From positions 1-64,000 of the forward strand of contig CAZAXD010000002.1 of the NCBI GenBank assembly GCA_964489015.1: 64,000 bases of DNA. The letters run 5' to 3'. Shown piece after piece: positions 42,998 to 51,162 of the stretch. A model generated the notes under the pieces. It searched no databases and was not told the origin of the DNA. It saw only the letters and a list, made by a program, of their open reading frames with translations. Position 1 is the first letter of the stretch, and each line of letters starts with the position of its first letter. The stretch is from JAPYWM01 sp964489015. Lineage in GTDB: Bacteria > Bacteroidota > Bacteroidia > SpSt-205. The position numbers were made by a program, and so were the translations under genes.

Positions 42998-43133
42998 TGA
43001 CGGTGAGGCGGTGGCGGCCCTTGGCCCGACGACGAGCGAGCACAGCCCGTCCCCAGCGGGTACGCATCCTGGCTCGAAACCCATGGGTTCGAAGCCGTTT
43101 GATCCGGCTCGGTTGATACGTTCGCTTTGGCAT
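42969..43133 (-). CDS. rpmH: 50S ribosomal protein L34
   Basis: 54 residues: MPKRTYQPSRIKRLRTHGFR at the start and ARMRTRWGRAVLARRRAKGR in the middle, the L34 signature; a short C-terminal tail (HRLTVSDTIAHKPY) is longer than the usual 44-52 residue end. The ATG follows TACCTTTG at 43138-43145 by four bases. First gene of rpmH-rnpA-yidD. Confidence 0.96.
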   Translation of the reverse strand: MPKRTYQPSRIKRLRTHGFRARMRTRWGRAVLARRRAKGRHRLTVSDTIAHKPY

Positions 43134-43137
43134 GGTG

Positions 43138-43145
43138 CAAAGGTA
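43138..43145 (-). promoter_or_regulatory. -7 element of rpmH-rnpA-yidD
   Basis: TACCTTTG on the minus strand, four bases before the rpmH ATG. Divergent to the uxs element 13 bases away. Confidence 0.7.
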
Positions 43146-43158
43146 TGATCTTATCCTG

Positions 43159-43166
43159 TACCTTTG
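43159..43166 (+). promoter_or_regulatory. -7 element of the uxs-rfbC-rfbA operon
   Basis: TACCTTTG ending six bases before the ATG at 43173. The rpmH and uxs elements face apart with only 13 bases between them, so the two polymerases would compete for the region. Confidence 0.7.
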
Positions 43167-43172
43167 CTTCTC

Positions 43173-44123
43173 ATGGCCAAACGTGTACTTATCACGGGAG
43201 CAGCTGGGTTCATTGGATCACATTTATGCGAGTTTTTTTTAGAAGAGGGCTTTGTCGTTATCGGCTTAGACAATCTCTCTACTGGAAGTCTGCAAAATAT
43301 TGAGCACCTTTTTGGGCATCCGCGTTTCAGCTTTCAGCATTACGACATTACCAATTACGTGCACGTGCCGGGCGATTTGGATTATATTCTGCATTTTGCT
43401 TCGCCGGCCTCGCCTGCGGATTACCTCAAAATGCCCATCCAGACCCTCAAGGTAGGTGCCCTGGGTACGCACAAATGCCTTGGCTTAGCGAAAGCGAAGG
43501 GGGCTACCATTTTATTAGCTTCCACGTCTGAGGTATATGGTGATCCCTTGCAGCATCCCCAAAAGGAGTCTTATTGGGGGAATGTAAACCCCATTGGTGT
43601 GCGAGGCGTCTACGATGAAGCGAAACGCTTTTTAGAAGCGATGGCTATGGCCTACCATCGAACGCACGGGGTTTCGATTCGGATTGTACGCATCTTCAAT
43701 ACCTACGGGCCCCGCATGCGTCTTCATGATGGCCGGGTACTACCTAATTTCATTCACCAAGCGCTGACTCATCAGCCGCTCACGATTTACGGAGACGGCT
43801 CGCAAACCCGTAGCTTTTGTTATGTGGACGATCTGGTGGAAGGGATCTTTCGTCTACTGATGCGGACGGACTATCCTTATCCTGTCAATTTAGGCAATCC
43901 CGATGAGGTATCGATTTTGACCTTTGCCCAGGAGGTGCTAGCGCTTGTTCCAGAGTCCCGGAGCACCTTGACATTCCTCCCCTTGCCAGAGGATGATCCG
44001 AAGGTGCGGCGGCCCGATATTAGCCTAGCGCGGGAGCTATTAGATTGGGAACCCAAGGTCCCGCGCCGAGAGGGTATCGCCAAAACTATCGCGTATTTTC
44101 GTCAGAAACTAGCCTTGGCATGA
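43173..44123 (+). CDS. UDP-glucuronate decarboxylase (UDP-xylose synthase type)
   Basis: NAD-dependent extended SDR, 316 residues, cytoplasmic. GAAGFIGSHLCEFF is the NAD-binding loop; LHFASPASPADY, LLASTSEVYGDP, the active-site YDEAKR and YWGNVNPIGVR are diagnostic of UXS, which turns UDP-glucuronate into UDP-xylose. Start ATG 43173 lies behind the -7 element (a TTG inside the element is not used). Coupled to rfbC by ATGA, so it feeds surface sugar synthesis. Confidence 0.9.
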   Translation: MAKRVLITGAAGFIGSHLCEFFLEEGFVVIGLDNLSTGSLQNIEHLFGHPRFSFQHYDITNYVHVPGDLDYILHFASPASPADYLKMPIQTLKVGALGTHKCLGLAKAKGATILLASTSEVYGDPLQHPQKESYWGNVNPIGVRGVYDEAKRFLEAMAMAYHRTHGVSIRIVRIFNTYGPRMRLHDGRVLPNFIHQALTHQPLTIYGDGSQTRSFCYVDDLVEGIFRLLMRTDYPYPVNLGNPDEVSILTFAQEVLALVPESRSTLTFLPLPEDDPKVRRPDISLARELLDWEPKVPRREGIAKTIAYFRQKLALA

Positions 44124-44677
44124 GGCCGTCAAAAGTCAAGCCGCTATCGCTCAAGGACGCTTTGATCATCGAAGTCCCCCGCTTTGTGGATGATCGGGGG
44201 TACTTCGTGGAGCTATTTCGGGCTGGGTGGGGGGAGGCTCTGGGGTTGCCGTCTTTTGTACAGACTAATCTGTCGGTATCTCGCCAGGGGGTGCTGCGGG
44301 GGCTTCATTTTCAGCGTCCACCTGCTGCCCAGGCCAAACTCGTCACGGTGCTAGAGGGACATATACAGGATGTGATTGTCGACCTCAGACCGAGTTCACC
44401 CACTTACGGCTGCTGGGAAGCTGTCGAGCTTACCGAGCAGGTCTCTCAATGGCTTTATGTGCCGGAGGGGTTTGCCCATGGTTTTCTGGTTTTGTCGAGC
44501 CGAGCTACAGTGCTGTATTACTGCTCCGCTTATTATGACCCTGACTTGGATGGGGGGATTCGGTGGGATGATCCCCAGGTCGGCATTCAGTGGGCGCTAA
44601 GGAGCCAATCCCCTCTTTTGTCGCCTAAAGACGCTCGTTTGCCGTATCTTAGTGCTATTCCTAACCCATTCGTATGA
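44120..44677 (+). CDS. rfbC: dTDP-4-dehydrorhamnose 3,5-epimerase
   Basis: Third enzyme of dTDP-rhamnose synthesis, 185 residues. RmlC motifs: FVDDRGYFVELFR, VQTNLSVSRQGVLRGLHFQ (catalytic His in GLHFQ), VIVDLRPSSPTYG, YVPEGFAHGFLVLS (second catalytic region). ATG 44120 overlaps the uxs stop. rfbB and rfbD are missing here, so the pathway must be completed elsewhere. Confidence 0.94.
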   Translation: MRPSKVKPLSLKDALIIEVPRFVDDRGYFVELFRAGWGEALGLPSFVQTNLSVSRQGVLRGLHFQRPPAAQAKLVTVLEGHIQDVIVDLRPSSPTYGCWEAVELTEQVSQWLYVPEGFAHGFLVLSSRATVLYYCSAYYDPDLDGGIRWDDPQVGIQWALRSQSPLLSPKDARLPYLSAIPNPFV

Positions 44678-45549
44678 AGGGTATCTTGCTGGCGGGTGGA
44701 GCCGGTACGCGCTTGTATCCCATGACCCAGGTCATTACCAAGCAGCTCTTACCCGTTTATGATAAGCCCATGGTCTATTACCCGCTGAGCACGCTCATGC
44801 TAGCGGGTATTCGGGATATCTTGCTGATTAGTACGCCGCACGATCTCCCACACTTTGAGCGGCTGCTAGGAGATGGGTCCAAGTTTGGCTTGCGTCTTAG
44901 CTATGCGGCTCAAGCCAAGCCGGAAGGCATTGCCCAAGCGCTTATTATTGCGGAGCCCTTCTTGAAGGGGGTGCCTTGCGCTTTGATTTTGGGAGATAAT
45001 CTTTTTTACGGGAGCGGCTTCCAGGCGTTTTTAGAGGGTTGTCAGGTCGAAAAAGGGGCTTTGATATTTGGATATCCTGTCCACGACCCTGAGCGGTATG
45101 GCGTCGTGGAGTTAGACAAGAAGACGGGAAAGGTGCTTAGCTTAGAAGAGAAGCCCCGTCAGCCGAAATCGCCGTATGCGGTGCCGGGGTTGTATTTTTA
45201 TGATGGAGAGGCACCAGTCTTGGCCAAAACGCTGAGGCCTTCAGCTAGAGGGGAGCTGGAGATCACGGATCTTAATCGGCTTTACTTAGAGCGGGGCCTG
45301 CTGGAAGTTCGTCTCATGCCTAGGGGGTTCGCTTGGCTAGATACGGGTACCCCGCGGAGCTTACTAGAGGCAAGTCTATTTGTGCAGGTAATCGAGGAGC
45401 GGCAGGGCCTAAAGGTGGGCTGTCCTGAGGAGATTGCGTATCGCAAGGGCTTCATCACGCTCGACCAGCTAAAGGCCTTAGCTCAGAGTTATGAAAAAAC
45501 GCCTTATGGTCAGTACTTGCACCGTGTCGCTTTTGAAGCGGATAGTTAG
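44674..45549 (+). CDS. rfbA: glucose-1-phosphate thymidylyltransferase
   Basis: First enzyme of dTDP-sugar synthesis: dTTP + glucose-1-P to dTDP-glucose. 291 residues with the nucleotidyltransferase signature LLAGGAGTRLYPMTQVITKQ, LLPVYDKPMVYYPLSTLMLA, GDNLFYG and EEKPRQPKSPYAVPGLYFYD. Coupled to rfbC by ATGA. Its last 59 bases overlap the next gene in another frame. Confidence 0.95.
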   Translation: MKGILLAGGAGTRLYPMTQVITKQLLPVYDKPMVYYPLSTLMLAGIRDILLISTPHDLPHFERLLGDGSKFGLRLSYAAQAKPEGIAQALIIAEPFLKGVPCALILGDNLFYGSGFQAFLEGCQVEKGALIFGYPVHDPERYGVVELDKKTGKVLSLEEKPRQPKSPYAVPGLYFYDGEAPVLAKTLRPSARGELEITDLNRLYLERGLLEVRLMPRGFAWLDTGTPRSLLEASLFVQVIEERQGLKVGCPEEIAYRKGFITLDQLKALAQSYEKTPYGQYLHRVAFEADS

Positions 45550-46258
45550 TGGGATAGGCCTTTTGTGGGCGGCGGATACGGTATGGGTAGGGTGGCCTTC
45601 TTGGGTGCCGCTCCGTGCGTTAGATTGCTTGCCTGCGGTAGAAAAGTTAGCGGTGGATTCGCTAAGGAGTCGCGTGCTGATTCGCACCTGGCAGCAGCCG
45701 GAAGTCGTGTCGTGTGAAGCGCCGATTGTGGTGACCTGGCCCATGCTTCCGGATACGGGCTACCCTAAGCTAGACTCTACTATTCCCGTGTGGTCTTCTT
45801 TGCCGCCAGCGGAGGACGAGAGGCGCACCTTGTGGACTTTACTCGTTATCGGAGGAGTTGTTTTAGCGATAGGACTGCTGCTAAAGCCCATTTATGAAAC
45901 TCTTGAGACGATAGCGCGACAGCTATACTGGCGCTGGCGCTGGCTGCGATTTTTATGGCGTTACCATCCCAAGAAGGGGATTCCTTTTGATAGATATGCC
46001 TTGGCGGTGTTGGATTTACTAGCGCCTTATAGTAGGTTCAATCCCCGGAGTCTGACGCCGGCGGATCTTGCTCGCCTGTCAGGACCCGAGCCGCTCCAAG
46101 CGGCCCTGAAGCATGTACTGCTGCCGTTTTATTATCAGCGTTATCATCACCAGCCTGTTAGTCAGCCTGCTAGCGTCTATCAGCGTTCTTGGGAGCTTTT
46201 GGCCAGCTGGCGAAAGGCCGCTGCTGACCCCACGAAGGCGCCTCTTTACCTAAGATGA
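45491..46258 (+). CDS. membrane protein preceding BatA (DUF4381-like)
   Basis: 255 residues. A signal or first helix (IVSGIGLLWA), an exported domain with Cys residues (about 30-110), a membrane helix (TLWTLLVIGGVVLAIGLLL, about 115-133) and a basic cytoplasmic helical domain with FDRYALAVLDLLAPYSRFNP and RYHHQPVSQP. The position directly before a BatA-type gene and this topology fit the unnamed/DUF4381-like protein of Bacteroidota bat operons. The start overlaps rfbA by 59 bases; GTG 45524 is an alternative. Coupled to batA by ATGA. Confidence 0.6.
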   Translation: MKKRLMVSTCTVSLLKRIVSGIGLLWAADTVWVGWPSWVPLRALDCLPAVEKLAVDSLRSRVLIRTWQQPEVVSCEAPIVVTWPMLPDTGYPKLDSTIPVWSSLPPAEDERRTLWTLLVIGGVVLAIGLLLKPIYETLETIARQLYWRWRWLRFLWRYHPKKGIPFDRYALAVLDLLAPYSRFNPRSLTPADLARLSGPEPLQAALKHVLLPFYYQRYHHQPVSQPASVYQRSWELLASWRKAAADPTKAPLYLR

Positions 46259-47133
46259 AACTGTTTTTTGTCGAGCCCTGGTGGCTGGTAGGAGTAGTGG
46301 TGGTAGGCCTTCTACTTGTGGGGGGCTGGCGCTTACGGTTGCCCTTTACATACGTCCCGAGCCGTCCTGTCAATCGCTGGACCAGTGCTTTCCGAGCTTA
46401 TGCGCCCTTACTTTTTACAGGCTTAGCCCTTATGGGGTTGGTAATCGCTTTGGCTGGGCCGCGCCTGCAGCTGCAGACCCAAGGCTGGCGCTTGCCTTCT
46501 ACATGGGTTTTATGGGACGTCTCCAGCAGCACGCGCGAAAAGGACCTCGGTGAGGAGCGTCGAAAATTTGCCCTCCAACTTTGGGAAAAGGCGCTCGATA
46601 CGCTGATGACGTATCAAGTCAAAACGGAAATAGGCTTGATCCTTTTTGGGGAAAATGCCGCTGGTCTACTCAAAAAGACCACAGATTTGGAAACCTTTCG
46701 CTTGATTCTAAATCATGCGCTTAGTTTTGGTCTGGGGCAGAGCACGAATCTCGCTGGCGCTTTGGAGACTGCGCTAGCGCAGAGTGAGCCCGGTGAGGCG
46801 CTCCTCATCGTAAGCGACGGCGCTCATAATTGGCCCGATTCTCCGCTCATACCGGCTTTGGCGGCGCAAGCTGCGCAAAAGGGAGTCGTGGTTCATGCCG
46901 TCATGATAGGCGAGAATCCCGCATCTACCTATGCGCCGTTGCTTTTACTTGTTACTTCGGCCACAGGGGGTATTTTTCAAAAAAATGCTTTTTCCGTTCA
47001 GCCCCTGCTTGTGCCGGATCGGATAGAAAAAGCACTTTTTCTGGAGCAGCCCTTGTTAGTTTTTAGCGTAGCGTGCTTATACCTAATGTTCGCCAGCTTG
47101 GCGGTGGGTTGGTTTAATGTCTTATCGGCTTAG
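46255..47133 (+). CDS. BatA-type VWA-domain membrane protein
   Basis: 292 residues. Two N-terminal membrane helices (LVGVVVVGLLLVGGWRL and LLFTGLALMGLVIALAG), a VWA domain with MIDAS DVSSST (DxSxS) and later Thr/Asp (STNLAGALETAL, IVSDGAHNWPDS), and a C-terminal helix (VFSVACLYLMFASLAVG). Bat proteins are linked with stress tolerance in Bacteroides and spirochetes. MoxR, DUF58, BatB, BatC and BatD are absent from this place, so only a fragment of the usual operon is seen. The stop codon overlaps the osmC end by four bases on the other strand. Confidence 0.82.
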   Translation: MKLFFVEPWWLVGVVVVGLLLVGGWRLRLPFTYVPSRPVNRWTSAFRAYAPLLFTGLALMGLVIALAGPRLQLQTQGWRLPSTWVLWDVSSSTREKDLGEERRKFALQLWEKALDTLMTYQVKTEIGLILFGENAAGLLKKTTDLETFRLILNHALSFGLGQSTNLAGALETALAQSEPGEALLIVSDGAHNWPDSPLIPALAAQAAQKGVVVHAVMIGENPASTYAPLLLLVTSATGGIFQKNAFSVQPLLVPDRIEKALFLEQPLLVFSVACLYLMFASLAVGWFNVLSA

Positions 47134-47552
47134 GCTGGCTGCAATTCGTAATCGATGGTGATCGTACAGCCGCTGCGAGCTACCATGGCCATCGCGCTGC
47201 AGTATTTTATCTGGCTCAGTTCGATGGCTCGCTCTACGTCAACTGGCTGGGCGTTGGGGCTCGTAAGGATGAGTCTAAGGTGAATCTCGGTGAAAACCAT
47301 AGGATGGTCGGCTGCTCGCTGGGCCTGAGCCTGAATTTGATAATGGGTCAGGGTTTTACGCTTTTTTTGGAGGATACTCACTACATCCGCAGAAAAGCAA
47401 GCTAACATACTGAGCAGAAAGCCCTCCATGGGGCGGATGGCTTGATCAGTGCCCCCTACTTCCAGGGGTGAGTCAAATCGGATAGTGTGACCACTATCGG
47501 CTTGTCCTTCAAAGAGAAGCCCCTGATTTTGGTAGGTGAGGGTGGCCTGCAC
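47130..47552 (-). CDS. OsmC/YhfA-like family protein
   Basis: 140 residues with the OsmC fold: GTDQAIRPMEGFLLSMLACFS (first redox Cys) and SQIKYCSAMAMVAR (second Cys). Enzymes of this class reduce organic hydroperoxides; the YhfA subgroup has no assigned substrate. The GTG start at 47552 lies one base after the discriminator base of the upstream tRNA, and no separate promoter is visible, so expression depends on the tRNA transcript. Confidence 0.88.
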   Translation of the reverse strand: MQATLTYQNQGLLFEGQADSGHTIRFDSPLEVGGTDQAIRPMEGFLLSMLACFSADVVSILQKKRKTLTHYQIQAQAQRAADHPMVFTEIHLRLILTSPNAQPVDVERAIELSQIKYCSAMAMVARSGCTITIDYELQPA

Positions 47553-47553
47553 G

Positions 47554-47626
47554 TGGGCCCGGAGGGATTTGAACCCCCGACCAACGGATTATGAGTCCGC
47601 TGCTCTGACCGCTGAGCTACAGGCCC
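47554..47626 (-). tRNA. tRNA with CAT anticodon (tRNA-Ile2 or tRNA-Met)
   Basis: Cloverleaf of 73 bases: acceptor GGGCCTG/CGGGCCC, anticodon stem GCGGA/TCCGT with loop CTCATAA, T-loop TTCAAAT, discriminator A, CCA not encoded. The 5' acceptor strand is identical to that of tRNA-Ile(GAT) at 10378, and the CTCATAATC...TTGGTC pattern resembles lysidine-modified tRNA-Ile2, so Ile2 is more likely than elongator Met. One base before it is tRNA-Leu; one base after it osmC. Confidence 0.95.
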
Positions 47627-47627
47627 G

Positions 47628-47709
47628 TGCCGAAGGTGGGACTCGAACCCACACGGGATACCCCACACGCCCCTGAAACGTGCGCGTCTACCAATTCCGC
47701 CACTTCGGC
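47628..47709 (-). tRNA. tRNA-Leu (CAG)
   Basis: Class II tRNA of 82 bases: acceptor GCCGAAG/CTTCGGC, D-loop TTGGTAGAC, anticodon stem CACGT/GCGTG with loop TTCAGGG and anticodon CAG, long variable arm, T-loop TTCGAGT, discriminator A. CCA is not encoded. Only base 47627 separates it from the next tRNA. Confidence 0.97.
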
Positions 47710-47715
47710 TCGCTG

Positions 47716-47723
47716 CGAAGGTA
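47716..47723 (-). promoter_or_regulatory. probable -7 element of the tRNA-Leu/tRNA-CAT/osmC unit
   Basis: TACCTTCG on the minus strand, one mismatch to TANNTTTG, six bases before the tRNA-Leu 5' end. Back-to-back with the element of the coiled-coil gene at 47737. Confidence 0.55.
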
Positions 47724-47736
47724 CATAATTCCGCCC

Positions 47737-47744
47737 TAACTTTG
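47737..47744 (+). promoter_or_regulatory. -7 element of the coiled-coil/nuclease operon
   Basis: TAACTTTG ending four bases before the GTG at 47749. Confidence 0.65.
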
Positions 47745-47748
47745 CAGG

Positions 47749-48657
47749 GTGCGTATCGGTATCCTCCTCGGAATCCTAGCTTTACTCGGCCTAGTGAGCT
47801 CCATTTATTTATATACCCGCCTGCAAAAAGAACAAGCCAAATCCGCTCAGCTTACCGAAGAAAAGATCGACCTTGAGCAGCAAGTCCAAGATTTAGACGA
47901 TCGCATCCAGAATCTCAGCAAGGACTTAGAGCGAAAGGACCTGGAGCTTCAGGAAAAAAATCAGAAAGTCGAGGCTCTCTCTAAAGAGCTCACCTCCCTT
48001 CGGGCTAGAATTTCTAAGTACGTCGAAGAAGGCAAGATTAGCCAGCGTCAGTACGAGGAGATGCGGCTCAAGACCGAGCAGATGGCTTATTACATCGAAA
48101 AGTATCAGCGTCGCATTCAGGAGCTCGAAGAAGAAAATCGGGTCTTGCGTCAGCGTACCGAGGAGCTTTCCGAAACGATCCAGAAAACCCAAACTGAAAA
48201 AGCACGCATTGCCGAGGAAAAGGAGCGTCTCGAAGTCAAAGTTCGGGCGGCCTCTTATCTCAAAGTGGTCGAGTTTCAGTTTGCCCTCATCCGAGATAAT
48301 GGCAAGGAGGATTGGGACACGGAGTTTCGCGCTCGGCGTTTACAGCAGCTCAAGGTTTGCTTCACAGTCTTAGAAAATGAAGTGGCTGACCCCGGTAAGC
48401 GCACAGCTTATGTCGTGATTAGTGATCCTACTGGCAAAGTGATCACAAACTTTGCCGCTAGCAGCGGTTATTTTACCGTCATGGATACTGAGCAGCCCTA
48501 TTCGACTAAGGTAGAGTTTTCGTACGAGCGTACTCGTAAAACCGTCTGTGCTGTGTTTACCCGTGACCCGGAGCAGACGCTAGAGCGGGGTACCTACACA
48601 GCCGCAGTCTTTTGTGAAGGGGTTGAGATTGGCCGTGGCACTTTCCGAGTCAAGTAA
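47749..48657 (+). CDS. membrane-anchored coiled-coil protein
   Basis: 302 residues starting at GTG. N-terminal membrane helix (IGILLGILALLGLVSSIYLY), a long coiled coil (about 25-170, heptads rich in Glu/Lys/Leu/Gln), and a C-terminal beta domain (about 175-302) with FQFALIRDNGKEDWD, CFTVLENEVADPG, AYVVISDPTG and GTYTAAVFCEG that looks Ig-like. The role is not known. Three Cys in the C-terminal domain could pair after export. It is directly followed (no gap) by the nuclease gene, so both are cotranscribed. Confidence 0.75.
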   Translation: MRIGILLGILALLGLVSSIYLYTRLQKEQAKSAQLTEEKIDLEQQVQDLDDRIQNLSKDLERKDLELQEKNQKVEALSKELTSLRARISKYVEEGKISQRQYEEMRLKTEQMAYYIEKYQRRIQELEEENRVLRQRTEELSETIQKTQTEKARIAEEKERLEVKVRAASYLKVVEFQFALIRDNGKEDWDTEFRARRLQQLKVCFTVLENEVADPGKRTAYVVISDPTGKVITNFAASSGYFTVMDTEQPYSTKVEFSYERTRKTVCAVFTRDPEQTLERGTYTAAVFCEGVEIGRGTFRVK

Positions 48658-51162
48658 ATGCCCCCATCACCCTATAGCGCCGTCCAGGCTTACTTAGGGG
48701 CGCAGCCCTCCTCTCGCGTGCTCGTGCTGGACGAGGCCTTGGCGAGCCACCTCCGCACAAGCCTAAGCATCCACGTAGCCAGCGTTTATCCTTATCTGGC
48801 ACAGCGAGCTGGTAAGCAGGTAGCAGGACCTTACTCCATATTTCGAGCCTTTCGAGCGGCCTGGCGAGAGGTATCCCAGGCGCTAGGTATCCGCGGATCC
48901 TTATCTTTCTTTGAGCTTTGGGATTTTGCGCAGACTTTTGCTAGAGACTTGGGGGAGATCCTCTTAGCGAGGCAAGTCCCTGGCTCTCAGGAGGCGGTCC
49001 GCGCTTATCTTCTGCAAGAGTTTCGCTATATTGAGGCGGATGAACTGATTCGGGAAGCCTTTGCGATCCGAGAGGAAAGTGACCTGCCCTGGTTGAATTT
49101 TCTGCCCCTGCCGCGGCTGTATCGAACGGAGGAGTTGGCCCAGTTATTTAGGCACTTGGCCGAGGTGGCTGCCCACTTTTTGAACCAGTTGGAGGGACGC
49201 GGTCAGGCTTTAGGCGAGTACCTTCTAGCTACGGCGACTGACCTAGGGGAGGCTACTTGCCTGTGGAACGTCTTGAGTCCTGAACCGCTGTGGAGCCACT
49301 GGCGTCAGCAGGTCGGTTCACGGGATTTAGGCTGGGATGTGAGTCGGCTGGCAACGGTCTTTGGCGAGGCCGTCTGGCCCTCTCGTAGCTTTCCAGCTCA
49401 GTCTTTTCCCCTATTTGAACAATCTACTGTTCACATAATGGAGTCTGTCACGCCGCTTAGCCTACTTAATGCCGCCGCAGAAGCCATTGCTCAGTATGCC
49501 TCTTCCCACCAAGTGGCGGTCTGGGTTGGTGAGCCCCGCTACGTGGAACTGCTGAGGCATCTTTTGCGTCAGCGGGGTTTGGCTTTGCCGGAGGTGTCTC
49601 CCTCTGCCTTGAGCACGCCGGCCGGCCTGCAGTTAGCGCGAAGCTTGCGAGCGGGACAAATCCCAGACCCTCAAGTGCTCGAAGCTGATGAGGATACTAC
49701 TGTACATCGATTATACGCCGAGTTTTATCAGAGTTATTACCAAGGAGAGAAAACGGCTTCTGGGACATCTCCTACGCTGGAAGCGCTGGAGCGCTTTATA
49801 CGGTTTCTACGAAAAGTGCCAATTCTGGGAGAAGCACCTTTTGAGGGGTCATCTGTCGTCATCAGTACCTTGTCTGGACTAGCGGGTGGTGCTTATGATG
49901 TGCTGTTTGTGCTGTTTCCGCCGCAGGAGCCTTTAGGCTCTTGGCGTAGGTTGAGTTTTTTACCACTTGGGGTAAGACTCCGCTACACGACACCGATGCA
50001 GCACCAGCAGATGGCCTGGCGCCTTCTGTCTTTGCTTTTAGCAAGCTCCGCCAAGGTGTATATGTATCGCTTAGCTGACGCGATCACTCCTGTGGAGGAG
50101 TTTTTGTCTTTGGTGCCTGAGCGTAGTCATATTTGGCAGGTGTTCTCAGTGGAGCCGGTGCCTGTGACAGCCCAGGCTTCTGTGCCGCCGAGTGTGTCTA
50201 CGTCTATTCCTGAGCTTTCTGCGGCTCGGCGTTTATCGCCGAGCGACCTAGCTACCTTTTTGCAATGTCCGCGGCGCTACTACTGGAAGCGGATTGCTGC
50301 CTTACATGAGGGGGGCAAGGGAGCAGCTTTGTACCGAGGTGATGCGCTGCATCGTGCGCTGCAAATGGGTTTAGTAGGGCCGATTGCCCCTTGGCGGGCG
50401 CGCCCAGTAGGTACCAAGCGCTCCTTATGGTCTGTGAGGCATCGCTGGCGTCCTCAGCGTTTCCGGCTCTTGTATCGACGGGTCTACAGCCGTCTAACGA
50501 AAGAAGCGCCTGCCTTCTCTTTCCGAAACGATCCCGAGGCCCGTCTGTATGGCTACCTTCTGGCTCGAGCTGGTGCGACTTACTTCCAACATCTAGCCAG
50601 TCATCTAGGAGCATCTCATTGGCACGAACGCTATCGTTTTGATACCGAGGTATGGCTTGAGCAGCAAATTGCGCCCGCCTATGTGCCGAGCATGATCGGT
50701 CGACTCGACCTACTCATACGAGACCGACACGGTACGCCGCGCTTGGTGATGGATTTCAAAACGGGACGTGTCCCCAAGCTAGACTTTGAAGCCTTTTGTC
50801 ACGTTTTTGACGGTCATCTGGCCTGGCTCCGTGGCGAAGCGGAAGCGCCTCCGGCCGGCAATAAAAGTAAAGGCTTTTCGCAGGCTTTACAAGCTTATGC
50901 CTATGCGGTCAATTTCTCCGGCACCCCCCTCAAGCTAGTCATGGCAAACGCTGTGATACCCAAAGACTTCTTTTATCAAGAGGCGCTAGAGCCTACTTTC
51001 GAGCGGCCGCGATTTATCATGCGCTGGGACGAAGCGCTTTCGTTATTGAAGACATGGTTAACAACTACTCCTCGTGATCAGCTCCTAGCGCGTTTTCACA
51101 TGACGCCACGAGAAGAATCTTGTGTCTATTGTCCTTATAATCTATTATGTCATCGACTCTAA
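48658..51162 (+). CDS. AddB-like PD-(D/E)XK nuclease family protein
   Basis: 834 residues. N-terminal part resembles the helicase-like, inactivated half of AddB (SGLAGGAYDVLFVLFPP, then MQHQQMAWRLLSLLLA). The C-terminal RecB-type nuclease has LSPSDLATFLQCPRRYYWKR, the active-site GRLDLLIRDRHG and VMDFKTG (D, D, K), QALQAYAYAV (motif QxxxY), and the iron-sulfur Cys set: one in QCPRR and three in ESCVYCPYNLLC. Such proteins pair with AddA in double-strand break repair, but no addA is adjacent. It starts right after the previous stop codon. Confidence 0.85.
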   Translation: MPPSPYSAVQAYLGAQPSSRVLVLDEALASHLRTSLSIHVASVYPYLAQRAGKQVAGPYSIFRAFRAAWREVSQALGIRGSLSFFELWDFAQTFARDLGEILLARQVPGSQEAVRAYLLQEFRYIEADELIREAFAIREESDLPWLNFLPLPRLYRTEELAQLFRHLAEVAAHFLNQLEGRGQALGEYLLATATDLGEATCLWNVLSPEPLWSHWRQQVGSRDLGWDVSRLATVFGEAVWPSRSFPAQSFPLFEQSTVHIMESVTPLSLLNAAAEAIAQYASSHQVAVWVGEPRYVELLRHLLRQRGLALPEVSPSALSTPAGLQLARSLRAGQIPDPQVLEADEDTTVHRLYAEFYQSYYQGEKTASGTSPTLEALERFIRFLRKVPILGEAPFEGSSVVISTLSGLAGGAYDVLFVLFPPQEPLGSWRRLSFLPLGVRLRYTTPMQHQQMAWRLLSLLLASSAKVYMYRLADAITPVEEFLSLVPERSHIWQVFSVEPVPVTAQASVPPSVSTSIPELSAARRLSPSDLATFLQCPRRYYWKRIAALHEGGKGAALYRGDALHRALQMGLVGPIAPWRARPVGTKRSLWSVRHRWRPQRFRLLYRRVYSRLTKEAPAFSFRNDPEARLYGYLLARAGATYFQHLASHLGASHWHERYRFDTEVWLEQQIAPAYVPSMIGRLDLLIRDRHGTPRLVMDFKTGRVPKLDFEAFCHVFDGHLAWLRGEAEAPPAGNKSKGFSQALQAYAYAVNFSGTPLKLVMANAVIPKDFFYQEALEPTFERPRFIMRWDEALSLLKTWLTTTPRDQLLARFHMTPREESCVYCPYNLLCHRL

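Noticed and set aside
47554..47626. Calling the CAT tRNA an initiator tRNA
   Set aside because: The acceptor begins G-C paired (G1-C72) and the anticodon stem lacks the three G-C pairs of initiator tRNAs.
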